Assembly (NCBI RefSeq): GCF_029277445.1
Contig: NZ_CP119568.1
Coordinates: 267,501-331,500 of the forward strand
DNA length: 64,000 bases
DNA from: Pararhizobium qamdonense
Lineage (GTDB): Bacteria > Pseudomonadota > Alphaproteobacteria > Rhizobiales > Rhizobiaceae
Direction: 5' to 3'
Shown here piece by piece: positions 18,416-26,176 of this stretch. The position numbers and the translations under genes were made by a program. Each line of letters begins with the position of its first letter. The first letter of the stretch is position 1. Under the pieces are notes generated by a model. That model was not told where the DNA came from, did not search any database, and saw only the letters and a program-made list of their open reading frames with translations.

Positions 18416-19504
18416 TCAGGCGGCGATGCGGCCCAAAAGAACGGCATCTTCGAGGCCCCAGCTGAGCGGCACCGCATCGCCGACCGATACGGGTTTCTCG
18501 AAATAATCGGCATCGGTCGTGATCACGGTGAAATCGTCGCTGCCGGCCCCAGTGACGGTGATTTTCACCGAGGCGCCGCGGTATTCGACATTGGAGACCA
18601 CGCCGTTGAAGCCGAGTGTCTTCTCCGATGGCGCGGCCAGCCGGACGCGGTCGGTGCGCACGCCGATATCGATCGGAGCGCCCGGCTCCTGATCGGGACC
18701 GGCCACGGTGAATGTCTGGCCCTCCGCCACTTCCAGCGTCACCCTGCCCTCGCCGCTGCCGATGACGCGGCCGGTCAGAACGTTGTGATCGCCCATGAAC
18801 CGGGCAACGAAAGCCGTCGCCGGGCGCTCGAAGACGTCGCGCGGATGCGCTGCCTGCTCGATGCGGCCGTCATTCATGATGACGATGATATCGGCCAGCG
18901 CCATGGCCTCTTCCTGGCTGTGGGTCACATGCACGAAGGTGATGCCGAGGCTTTTCTGCAGCTTCTTCAGTTCGGCGCGCATGCGGATCTTCAAAAACGG
19001 ATCGAGCGCCGACAGCGGCTCGTCGAGGAGAAGCGCTTCCGGATCGGTGATCAGAGCGCGGGCCAGCGCCACGCGCTGCTGCTGGCCTCCGGAAAGCTGG
19101 GCCGGGCGCCGATTGGCATAGGGCTCCATCTGCATCAGTTTCAGCATATCGAGCGCCTTGGCGCGGCGTTCCTGCTTATCAACGCCCTTCATCTTCAGGC
19201 TGAAGGCGACATTGTCGATGAGATCGAGATGGGGAAACAGCGCATAGGACTGAAACATCATCGCCGTGCCGCGCTTGGCCGGCGGAAAGTCGGTGACCAC
19301 AACATTGCCGAGCCGGATATCGCCCGACGAAATGCTTTCGTGACCGGCAATCATCCTCAGCGTCGAGGTCTTGCCGCAGCCGGAAGGGCCGAGGAAACAG
19401 CAATAGCTGCCGGAAGGTATTTTCAGGCTGATGGCATGGACGGCGGTCGTGCTGCCATAAACCTTGGAAACGGATACGATATCGATTTCAGCCGCTTTGG
19501 ACAT
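18416..19504 (-). CDS. ABC transporter ATPase, PotA type
   Basis: The 362-residue protein has the nucleotide-binding domain (Walker A GPSGCGKTST, signature [15 protein letters not shown], Walker B LLLDEPLSALD) and a C-terminal TOBE domain (about 280-360). The start is set at the ATG at 19504, which has AGGGG at a 7-base distance; an ATG three bases earlier and an upstream in-frame start exist but fit less well. It is the first gene of the leftward operon ATPase, binding protein, two permeases, racemase, and is divergent from a GntR gene. Confidence 0.92.
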   Translation of the reverse strand: MSKAAEIDIVSVSKVYGSTTAVHAISLKIPSGSYCCFLGPSGCGKTSTLRMIAGHESISSGDIRLGNVVVTDFPPAKRGTAMMFQSYALFPHLDLIDNVAFSLKMKGVDKQERRAKALDMLKLMQMEPYANRRPAQLSGGQQQRVALARALITDPEALLLDEPLSALDPFLKIRMRAELKKLQKSLGITFVHVTHSQEEAMALADIIVIMNDGRIEQAAHPRDVFERPATAFVARFMGDHNVLTGRVIGSGEGRVTLEVAEGQTFTVAGPDQEPGAPIDIGVRTDRVRLAAPSEKTLGFNGVVSNVEYRGASVKITVTGAGSDDFTVITTDADYFEKPVSVGDAVPLSWGLEDAVLLGRIAA

Positions 19505-19612
19505 CATGTCTCCCCTGTGACGGGAAGAGCAATGCATCAAGCGTGCCAGACTCCATCGCCGCAGACAAATATCTGACAAGATTGGGAAAAATTGATAACG
19601 GTGAAATCGCTT

Positions 19613-19629
19613 GAAATTTGGACAATTTC
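19613..19629. promoter_or_regulatory. Candidate GntR operator
   Basis: GAAATT-N5-AATTTC is a perfect inverted repeat in the 267-base region between the divergent ATPase and GntR genes. A GTATACAATTTGG sequence at 19678-19690 resembles the GTATAC-core sites of FCD-type GntR regulators. Either could be the operator; no binding is shown. Confidence 0.4.
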
Positions 19630-19771
19630 AGTTTTGCTTAAAATATAGACATTCGTCTGCAATGTGCTCATCAAATCGTATACAATTTGGCCATATGAGT
19701 GCCGACAAATTCGGGTTAACTTTGCTGGGGGAAAACGCTAGTATAGAGCAAGCAACCCGGAATGAGATGCA

Positions 19772-20476
19772 ATGAAAACCGCAGCAGCGCCCGCCGAAGA
19801 CCAGATCGACGTCAGCACCGATTATATCCGGGATTCCATTCGTGATGCGATCGTCGATCGCCGGCTTGCCCCCGGCACCAAGCTGTCGGAGGCCGATGTC
19901 GGCGCGCTGTTCAATGTCAGCCGCACGCTGGTGCGCGGCGCTCTGCAGGCTCTGTCCTATGAAGGCCTCGTCAATGTCGAAAAGAACCGCGGCGCCTTCG
20001 TTGCCTATCCCTCGCCGGAGGAGGCCCGCCAGATCTTCGCCACCCGCCGGATGATCGAGCCGGGCATTTTGCGCGAGGCCGCCAAGCATATGGGGCCGTC
20101 GCATTTCCAGCATTTGCGGCAGGTGCTTTTGGAAGAGGGCCGCCTGATGAACGAGCGCGGCCAGACGGCACGGCGCGCTGAGATCAAGGCGTCGGGCGAT
20201 TTCCATCTGATGCTGGCATCGATGACCGGCAATGCCGTCATGCAGCGCTTTATGGATGAGCTCGTCGCCCGCTCCTCGCTGGTCATCGCCCTTTATGGTC
20301 AATCGGCCATTTCAAGCTGCGGCCACCAGGAACATCAGGACATCGTCACCGCCATCGAACGCGGCGATCTCGACAGCGCCTGCCATCAGATGATCCATCA
20401 TATCGACCATATCGAAGCCGATCTCGACATGCGGGAAAACAAGGGACACAACCTGCGCGAAGCATTCCGGCTATAG
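19772..20476 (+). CDS. GntR-family regulator with FCD domain
   Basis: The 234-residue protein has an N-terminal winged helix (about 18-85, LSEADVGALFNVSRTLVRGALQALSYEGLV) and an all-helical FCD ligand domain (about 95-220), whose metal-binding residues fit Asp in GDFHLMLA and His in HQEHQDIV and HQMIHHIDH. It is divergent from the polyamine-type ABC operon and very likely controls it. FCD regulators usually respond to carboxylic or amino acids. Confidence 0.9.
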   Translation: MKTAAAPAEDQIDVSTDYIRDSIRDAIVDRRLAPGTKLSEADVGALFNVSRTLVRGALQALSYEGLVNVEKNRGAFVAYPSPEEARQIFATRRMIEPGILREAAKHMGPSHFQHLRQVLLEEGRLMNERGQTARRAEIKASGDFHLMLASMTGNAVMQRFMDELVARSSLVIALYGQSAISSCGHQEHQDIVTAIERGDLDSACHQMIHHIDHIEADLDMRENKGHNLREAFRL

Positions 20477-20659
20477 GCCGCTGGTCCCTGTAAAGAGTGC
20501 ATCTTTCATTATCCTCAATGTCTGCAGCAAGCCGGCCGGGAGCGATCACGGTGCTGCCTCCGGCCCGCGTTGTTCAAGGCTTTAAAATTACGATAGGCCG
20601 TATTGCAAATGGCATTGCCTGCTCCATGTACCCCCTCAAGACCAACCGGAGCAGCGCCT

Positions 20660-20848
20660 ATGAAAATCCCCATCACAGTGCGTATCGATCCGGATCTCTT
20701 GGATGCCGTTCGCGATTGTGCGGTTCGAGAAAATCGCAATCTGACCAATTTTATCGAGACAGCGCTTCGAGACCGCATCGGAGCCAATATTGCGCTTGCG
20801 CCCCATACCCGGCCCAAGACGATGGCCGGATCGACGGAAGGACGATAA
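20660..20848 (+). CDS. Small ribbon-helix-helix protein upstream of kaiC
   Basis: The 62-residue protein has a ribbon-helix-helix pattern: a short strand (IPITVRIDPDLL) and two helices (LDAVRDCAVRENR and NLTNFIETALRDRI). This fold binds DNA as a dimer. It starts at the ATG at 20660, after CCGGAGC, and ends 5 bases before the kaiC start, so it is the first gene of the Kai operon. It may autoregulate the operon; this is inferred from fold and position. Confidence 0.7.
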   Translation: MKIPITVRIDPDLLDAVRDCAVRENRNLTNFIETALRDRIGANIALAPHTRPKTMAGSTEGR

Positions 20849-20853
20849 ACAGC

Positions 20854-22554
20854 ATGACATCCATCTCTCCCTCCCTCGTGGCAGGAACGGCGCTTCCGAA
20901 AGCCGCAACCGGGATCCTAGGCTTCGACGACGTTACGCTGGGCGGTCTTCCCGCCCAACGGCCGACCCTCGTCTGCGGCGGGCCGGGCTGTGGCAAGACC
21001 CTGTTTGCCATGACGGTTCTCGTCAATGGCGCGACGATGTTTGACGAGCCGGGCGTGTTCATGAGCTTCGAGGAAGCCAGCGAGGATCTGGCCTTGAATG
21101 TCCAGTCGCTGGGCTATGATCTGCAGAGCCTGATGGATGCCAAGAAGATCGTGATGGACTATGTCCGGGTGGAGAAGAGCGAGATAGAGCAGTCGGGAGA
21201 TTATGATCTCGACGGATTGTTCATCCGGCTCGATCACGCGATCAAGAGCATCGGCGCCAAGCGGGTCGTTCTGGACACGCTTGAGGTCCTGTTTGCCGGT
21301 CTTGGCAATACGGATATTCTTCGCGCTGAACTGAGGCGCCTGTTTGCCTGGCTGAAGGAACAGGGCGTCACTGCGATCATCACGGCGGAGCGGGGCGAAG
21401 GGTCCCTCACCCGTTACGGGCTGGAGGAATATATTTCTGACTGTGTGATCCTGCTCGACAATCGCGTCGAGCATCAGATCACCACGCGTCGCATCCGCAT
21501 CGTCAAATATCGCGGCTCTGCGCATGGCACCAACGAGTATCCGTTTCTCATCGACGATCAGGGCATCTCCGTTTTGCCGATCACCTCGGCCGGGCTTGCC
21601 CATTCGACCAATAACGACGCGGTATCGACCGGGATCCCCGGCCTTGATGGCATGTTGGGCGTCGGTGGATTTTATCGCGGCTCCAGCGTCCTCATCTCGG
21701 GGACGGCAGGGACCGGAAAAACCAGCATCGCCAGCAGCTTCGTCGATGCTGCCTGCCGGCGCGGTGAAAAGTGTCTGTATTTTGCCTTTGAAGAATCGCC
21801 AGCGCAGATCGTCCGCAACATGCGATCGATCGGCATCGATCTTGAGCCATGGGTCGATGCCGGCCTGTTGAAGTTCGAGGCCGCACGCCCGAGCCTGTTC
21901 GGGCTTGAGATGCACCTGGCCCGCATGCACCGCGAAATCGAACGGTTCAAACCGGACGCCGTTGTGCTCGATCCGATCTCGTCGTTGCGCGGGGAACAGG
22001 GCGAAGTCCACTCGGCCTTGCTCCGCGTCATCGACCTTCTCAAAAGCAACGGGACGACCGCAATTTTGACCAATCTCGTCTCCGGCCAACAGGTGACCGA
22101 CGCCACGGATATCGGCATGTCGTCGCTGATGGATACGTGGCTTTCGCTTGTACATGTCGAATCGAACGGCGAGCGCAACCGGGGTCTCTACGTTTTGAAA
22201 TCCCGTGGTATGAGCCACTCCAACCAAATCCGCGAATATGTTCTGGGCACCCGTGGTATCCATCTCATCAATGCCTATGTCGGCGCCGGCGGGGTGCTGA
22301 CGGGGTCTTCGCGCTTGGCACAGGAAGCGGCGGACGCGGTGGAAGAAACGCGCCGGGAACAGGAGAACACGCGGCGCCGGCGTGATATCGAGCGGCGGCG
22401 CGAAACGATCGAGCGCCAGATCGCCGACCTTAGATCTGCACTCGAGGCGGAGGAGGAGGAGGTCAACCGGGTACTCGAACAGGATGCCGCGCGCGAGACG
22501 TCCTTTGCCAAGAACAGGGACGCGATGGCCGCGCGCCGGGGAGCTGCGGAATGA
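20854..22554 (+). CDS. kaiC: KaiC-like double-domain clock ATPase
   Basis: The 566-residue protein has two RecA-type KaiC domains. Walker A motifs are at residues 42-49 (GGPGCGKT) and 283-290 (GTAGTGKT), each followed by the catalytic Glu pair (SFEEAS, AFEESP). The position of the Ser431-Thr432 phosphosites of Synechococcus KaiC is held by Ser423-Ser424 (GMSSLMDTW), so autophosphorylation is possible. The last 60 residues are a charged coiled coil ([18 protein letters not shown]) unlike the cyanobacterial tail that binds KaiA; no kaiA gene is present. It overlaps the first kaiB by 4 bases (ATGA). KaiC proteins outside cyanobacteria have been linked to timing and stress; the role here is inferred. 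Confidence 0.93.
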   Translation: MTSISPSLVAGTALPKAATGILGFDDVTLGGLPAQRPTLVCGGPGCGKTLFAMTVLVNGATMFDEPGVFMSFEEASEDLALNVQSLGYDLQSLMDAKKIVMDYVRVEKSEIEQSGDYDLDGLFIRLDHAIKSIGAKRVVLDTLEVLFAGLGNTDILRAELRRLFAWLKEQGVTAIITAERGEGSLTRYGLEEYISDCVILLDNRVEHQITTRRIRIVKYRGSAHGTNEYPFLIDDQGISVLPITSAGLAHSTNNDAVSTGIPGLDGMLGVGGFYRGSSVLISGTAGTGKTSIASSFVDAACRRGEKCLYFAFEESPAQIVRNMRSIGIDLEPWVDAGLLKFEAARPSLFGLEMHLARMHREIERFKPDAVVLDPISSLRGEQGEVHSALLRVIDLLKSNGTTAILTNLVSGQQVTDATDIGMSSLMDTWLSLVHVESNGERNRGLYVLKSRGMSHSNQIREYVLGTRGIHLINAYVGAGGVLTGSSRLAQEAADAVEETRREQENTRRRRDIERRRETIERQIADLRSALEAEEEEVNRVLEQDAARETSFAKNRDAMAARRGAAE

Positions 22555-22898
22555 GCGGGTTGGATGATGAAGAACAGGGCCTGAATGACGGTTTGGGAGT
22601 AGGCGGCGAGGCCGTTGACGACGGTCATTACAATTTGCGCCTTTACGTGGCTGGCAATACGCCCAAGTCCGCTGCGGCTTTGGCCAATCTTAAGCAGATT
22701 TGCGAGGAACATCTTGCCGGACGGTACCGGATCGAGGTCATCGACCTCCTGGAAAACCCGCAGCTTGCTGCCGGTGACCAAATCCTGGCGGTCCCTACCC
22801 TCGTGCGGCGTCTGCCGCCACCATTGAAACGCATCATCGGTAATCTTTCAGACTCCGAGCGCGTTCTCGTCGGCCTCGACCTGCAGCCGTTGACGTGA
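22551..22898 (+). CDS. kaiB: KaiB-like protein 1
   Basis: The 115-residue protein has the KaiB thioredoxin-like pattern: [16 protein letters not shown], then [24 protein letters not shown] (in two parts), then [23 protein letters not shown], all close to cyanobacterial KaiB. In Synechococcus, KaiB changes fold to bind the CI ring of KaiC and recruits histidine kinases. An N-terminal acidic extension of about 25 residues is added here. It is coupled to kaiC and to a second kaiB by 4-base overlaps. Confidence 0.93.
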   Translation: MSGLDDEEQGLNDGLGVGGEAVDDGHYNLRLYVAGNTPKSAAALANLKQICEEHLAGRYRIEVIDLLENPQLAAGDQILAVPTLVRRLPPPLKRIIGNLSDSERVLVGLDLQPLT

Positions 22899-23224
22899 GC
22901 GGCATGGATGAAACCCCGAGGCGGACATATGTGTTGAGACTTTACGTAACCGGAACGACCGCACGCTCCGTGCATGCAATTTCAAATGCCCGGCGCATCT
23001 GCGACGCGCATTACACGGATGACTATGAGCTTGAGGTGATCGACCTCTATCAGCATCCGGAGGCGGCAAGGGAGCATCAGATCATTGCCGCGCCGACGCT
23101 GGTGAAGATCATGCCCGGCCCTATCCGGCGCATTATCGGTGATCTGTCCGACGAGCCAAGGGCCCTCGAGGCGCTGGGCATCGTGCAGCGAAAGAGTACG
23201 AACAGGACCGGCAAAGATGATTGA
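22895..23224 (+). CDS. KaiB-like protein 2
   Basis: The 109-residue protein is a second, divergent Kai[39 protein letters not shown] (as a split motif) and [14 protein letters not shown] are conserved. It lacks the NTP segment and the triple-Pro of copy 1 and has a basic C-terminus (RKSTNRTGK). The GTG start at 22895 overlaps the stop of copy 1; an ATG at 22904 is an alternative. Its 3' end overlaps the histidine kinase start by 8 bases. Two different KaiB proteins may compete for KaiC or split the output. Confidence 0.9.
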   Translation: MSGMDETPRRTYVLRLYVTGTTARSVHAISNARRICDAHYTDDYELEVIDLYQHPEAAREHQIIAAPTLVKIMPGPIRRIIGDLSDEPRALEALGIVQRKSTNRTGKDD

Positions 23225-24908
23225 AGACGGCAGCCTTTCTCGCGAGACGGAGGCATTGCGCGAGCGCCTGAGGGAGGCGGAAGAAACACTCGATGCGATC
23301 CGCAATGGTGAGGTCGATGCAGTTGTCGTTGCCGGTGATGGTGGCGTGCCGCAGGTCTATACATTGGAGACCGCCGACCAGACCTACCGGATCCTTGTCG
23401 AGGAAATGCGCGAAGGTGCCGTGACCCTGTCGGCCGACGGGACTGTTCTCTACAGCAACAGGCGGTTTGCCGAACTCGTCGGCGTCAATACCAGCGCTAT
23501 CGTTGGCGGCCTCCTGTCACGGTACGTGTCTCCAAACGACATCGCCCGGCTCGACGCGGCTGCGGCCCAGTCCGGCAAGGGTGAATTCGATCTGGTCTCG
23601 GTGAACGGCTTGCTTGTTCCTGTTCACTTCTCCTTCGCCAGGCTCGGTGGAGACGAACGGTCGCCTGAGACGTTCTGTTGCGTGGTGACGGATCTGACCG
23701 ATCAGAACCGCACGGGAGAGGAACTGCGTTCCGCACATGAACGGCTGCTGTTGGAGGTGGAGGAGCGCCAGCGCACCGAGGAGCTTCTGCGCCACAGCTT
23801 GAAGATGGAAGCCGTTGGCCAGCTCACCGGTGGTGTTGCGCACGATTTCAACAATCTGCTGATGGCGATTTCCGGTGGTCTCGATATGCTGAAGCGAACC
23901 GACGATCCGGTTCGCCGCGAACGGATCGAGATCGGCATGCGCCAGGCCGTTGACCGGGGCGCCGGGCTGACCCGCCAGCTTCTGACGTTTTCCAGGCGCC
24001 AGGCCATCGATCCCGAAGCGATTGACATCCCCCGCCAGATTGCCGGAATGCGCGAGCTTTTGGAGCGGTCGCTGCGCGGCGACATCCAGGTGGTCACCGA
24101 TTTCGCTGCCGACCTGTGGCCGGTCTATCTCGATACCAACGAGTTCGAGCTCGTGGTCATGAACCTGTGCATCAACGCCCGGGATGCCATGCCGAACGGC
24201 GGTACGATTACCGTTTCTGCAAAAAACAAACCTTCCCTAAAAGCCGGCCGGTTCTCCGGCGATTTCGTTCAGGTCATCATTGCCGATAATGGGTCCGGCA
24301 TGACGCCTGAGGTTCTCGCGCATGCTCTAGAGCCGTTCTATACGACAAAGGATGTCGGCAAAGGTTCCGGGCTCGGATTGGCGCAGGCATATGGGTTTGC
24401 AAACTCGGCAGGTGGCAAGCTGGATATCAAGAGCGAGGTGGGACAGGGCACGAGTATTTCACTGCTGTTTCCCCGTTCCGACCTCTCGCCCAACGCCCGC
24501 ACTGCCAAGATTGGCCATGCGAAAACGGAGCTGGATCAAGGGCCGGGCAACGGCCATGTGCTCCTCGTCGAGGACGATCATGAAGTGGCAGAATTCACCG
24601 CAGAGATGATCAGGAGTTCCGGATACCGGGTGACGCGCGTGGCCTCTGCCCAGGCAGCGCTTGGTGCCTTGGCCAATGGCCGCAACATCGATCTGGTCTT
24701 TTCCGATATCATGATGCCCGGCGGGATGAACGGCGTGGACCTCGCCAAGGAAATCCGCACGCGCAAATACGATGTCCCGGTTTTGCTGACCAGTGGATAT
24801 GCCGCCGCATTCCAGGCCGAGGCCCATGCATTGGGCGTGCGGATATTGGCAAAGCCCTACAGGATGGAAGAGCTGTCTGCGGTACTGCTGGAACTGATGC
24901 AGCCATAG
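23217..24908 (+). CDS. Hybrid sensor histidine kinase of the Kai operon
   Basis: The 563-residue soluble protein starts with a short coiled coil (RETEALRERLREAEETLDAI), then a PAS domain (about 55-165), a second coiled coil, the dimerisation/phosphoacceptor domain with His209 (GGVAHDFNNLL), a catalytic ATPase domain (NAR, DNGSGM, GKGSGLGLA) and a C-terminal receiver (about 440-560) with phosphoacceptor Asp497. No membrane segments are seen, so it senses a cytoplasmic signal. The overlap with kaiB2 makes it the probable output or input partner of KaiB-KaiC, as SasA and CikA are in cyanobacteria, although it has no SasA-type KaiB-like domain. Confidence 0.92.
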   Translation: MIEDGSLSRETEALRERLREAEETLDAIRNGEVDAVVVAGDGGVPQVYTLETADQTYRILVEEMREGAVTLSADGTVLYSNRRFAELVGVNTSAIVGGLLSRYVSPNDIARLDAAAAQSGKGEFDLVSVNGLLVPVHFSFARLGGDERSPETFCCVVTDLTDQNRTGEELRSAHERLLLEVEERQRTEELLRHSLKMEAVGQLTGGVAHDFNNLLMAISGGLDMLKRTDDPVRRERIEIGMRQAVDRGAGLTRQLLTFSRRQAIDPEAIDIPRQIAGMRELLERSLRGDIQVVTDFAADLWPVYLDTNEFELVVMNLCINARDAMPNGGTITVSAKNKPSLKAGRFSGDFVQVIIADNGSGMTPEVLAHALEPFYTTKDVGKGSGLGLAQAYGFANSAGGKLDIKSEVGQGTSISLLFPRSDLSPNARTAKIGHAKTELDQGPGNGHVLLVEDDHEVAEFTAEMIRSSGYRVTRVASAQAALGALANGRNIDLVFSDIMMPGGMNGVDLAKEIRTRKYDVPVLLTSGYAAAFQAEAHALGVRILAKPYRMEELSAVLLELMQP

Positions 24909-24956
24909 CGATTGCCCGCGGGCAAGATGGCTAAAAGAGTTTTTCAGGAAGCAATG

Positions 24957-25241
24957 TCAGCCGTCGAGGCTCGTCAGCAATGGCAACGTGGCTGCTGGCT
25001 CATTTGCATCCGCGTTTTTGACCTTTCGCTTCACAGGCTTGCGGGTTTTGCGCGGTACTTCCTCGGTCAATGAGAGCGTCAGTGGCTCACCTGCCGGCGC
25101 CGGGTCTAGGTTTAACGGAGCAGCTTCGACATCTTCAACGGCTTGCCCCGCTACTGCGGCTGTTGCGCGATCTGCATTCGGCTTTGATGGTGTTTTTTGG
25201 ACCTTCGTGTCCGGCTCATCGTGGCGTTTGTAGCGGATCAT
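24957..25241 (-). CDS. Hypothetical Lys/Ala/Pro-rich small protein
   Basis: The 94-residue protein is not recognised. It begins MIRYKRHDEPDTKVQK and is rich in Ala, Pro, Lys and Glu, without membrane segments, so it is probably disordered. AAGGGA lies 7 bases before the ATG. Competing frames on the other strand lack a ribosome-binding site and are Arg/Ser-rich shadows. It is convergent with the Kai operon. Confidence 0.5.
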   Translation of the reverse strand: MIRYKRHDEPDTKVQKTPSKPNADRATAAVAGQAVEDVEAAPLNLDPAPAGEPLTLSLTEEVPRKTRKPVKRKVKNADANEPAATLPLLTSLDG

Positions 25242-25378
25242 CTTGGATTCCCTTATTCAATGTTCCCCTCTTGTTCTCATTGGGCGATGCTGGTGTCAAA
25301 CCATTTCGGTAGGTTCGCCCGGTTTGCCATCCCCATCAGCAGGTTCTGCGCCTAAAGTTCCGATGCCAGAAACGGAAA

Positions 25379-25410
25379 AGCGCCTTGAACAGTGGACCGT
25401 TCAAGGCGCT
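25379..25410 (-). terminator. Bidirectional terminator-like hairpin
   Basis: AGCGCCTTGAAC (25379-25390) and GTTCAAGGCGCT (25399-25410) form a perfect 12-bp stem with an 8-base loop. On the minus strand it is followed by TTTTCC, so it terminates the leftward gene that ends at 25481. Confidence 0.75.
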
Positions 25411-25480
25411 TTGCTATCGGTGAAGGCAGAGTTGGGCGACTGCAGAATTTTTTGCGAAGCGCCTTTCCAGACCCGGCTTG

Positions 25481-25963
25481 TTACAGGTCAACCTTCGCGT
25501 TTTTACCCATGTCCGGCCTGCTGTCGCTCACTGCGGCAGCAAACATCTTGATATAGCTGACCACCGTGCCGGGGCTATCCCAGTATTCGGCGGACGAAGG
25601 ATCGATCTTGAGCACGCGGATCGACGGGTCGTCAGCATCGTCCCACCAGGCTTTCGATGGGGTGGAAAACAGCTCCCGGATCTTTTCGCGATCATTGGAA
25701 ACCGTGGCTTTGCCGGAGACCGACACGTATTTTTGGCCCTTGGAATCCGCGAAAGCCAGACACACGTCCGGAAACTTCTCGATCTCCTCGTCCTTGTGAC
25801 TTTCAGCGTCGGTAAGGAAATAAATCGCGTTTTCCATGCGCTCAACATGGGCCGCCATTGGCCTGGCGCGGATGTCGCTGTCATCCCGCGTCGCAAGCAT
25901 GCAGAACATGATCTTTTCCATCAGGTCATAGGCCCGCGTCACGTCATCTATCGTCTGGGTCAT
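25481..25963 (-). CDS. Pyridoxamine-phosphate-oxidase-fold stress protein
   Basis: The 160-residue protein belongs to the general stress protein 26 type of the PPOX split-barrel family (MLATRDDSDIRARPMAAHVE, YFLTDAESHKDEEI, SVSGKATVSNDREKI). Members bind flavin or pyridoxal-type cofactors; the reaction is unknown. The start at 25963 has GGAG at a 9-base distance; the frame extends further upstream without support. An EcfG-type promoter (25993-26017) lies right upstream, so it should belong to the general stress response. Confidence 0.85.
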   Translation of the reverse strand: MTQTIDDVTRAYDLMEKIMFCMLATRDDSDIRARPMAAHVERMENAIYFLTDAESHKDEEIEKFPDVCLAFADSKGQKYVSVSGKATVSNDREKIRELFSTPSKAWWDDADDPSIRVLKIDPSSAEYWDSPGTVVSYIKMFAAAVSDSRPDMGKNAKVDL

Positions 25964-25992
25964 TTCGTCTTTCTCCATGGCTTCGCACCAGC

Positions 25993-26017
25993 AACCCGCA
26001 GACCCCTGTAAGGTTCC
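25993..26017 (-). promoter_or_regulatory. EcfG/RpoE2-type promoter for the PPOX gene
   Basis: On the minus strand the site reads GGAAC-N16-GGTT (GGAAC-N18-TT), matching the alphaproteobacterial general stress sigma consensus GGAAC-N18/19-TT. It ends 30 bases before the chosen start codon. Confidence 0.75.
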
Positions 26018-26176
26018 GCCAGCCGGCAATTTGCTGCCGCCTGATCGGCTCTTTGCAATCCGTGCCCTTGGCGATCAGCCAATATTTTTAAAGCCACCTC
26101 GATAAACACCCAGGCTGCCGTATCTAAGCGTTGAGGCGCCAGGTTGCCGCCGCATAGCATCACGAGGAGTCGGCCG

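Noticed and set aside
20917..22263. Minus-strand frame of 448 codons opposite kaiC
   Set aside because: The KaiC reading has all expected motifs; the antisense frame has none.
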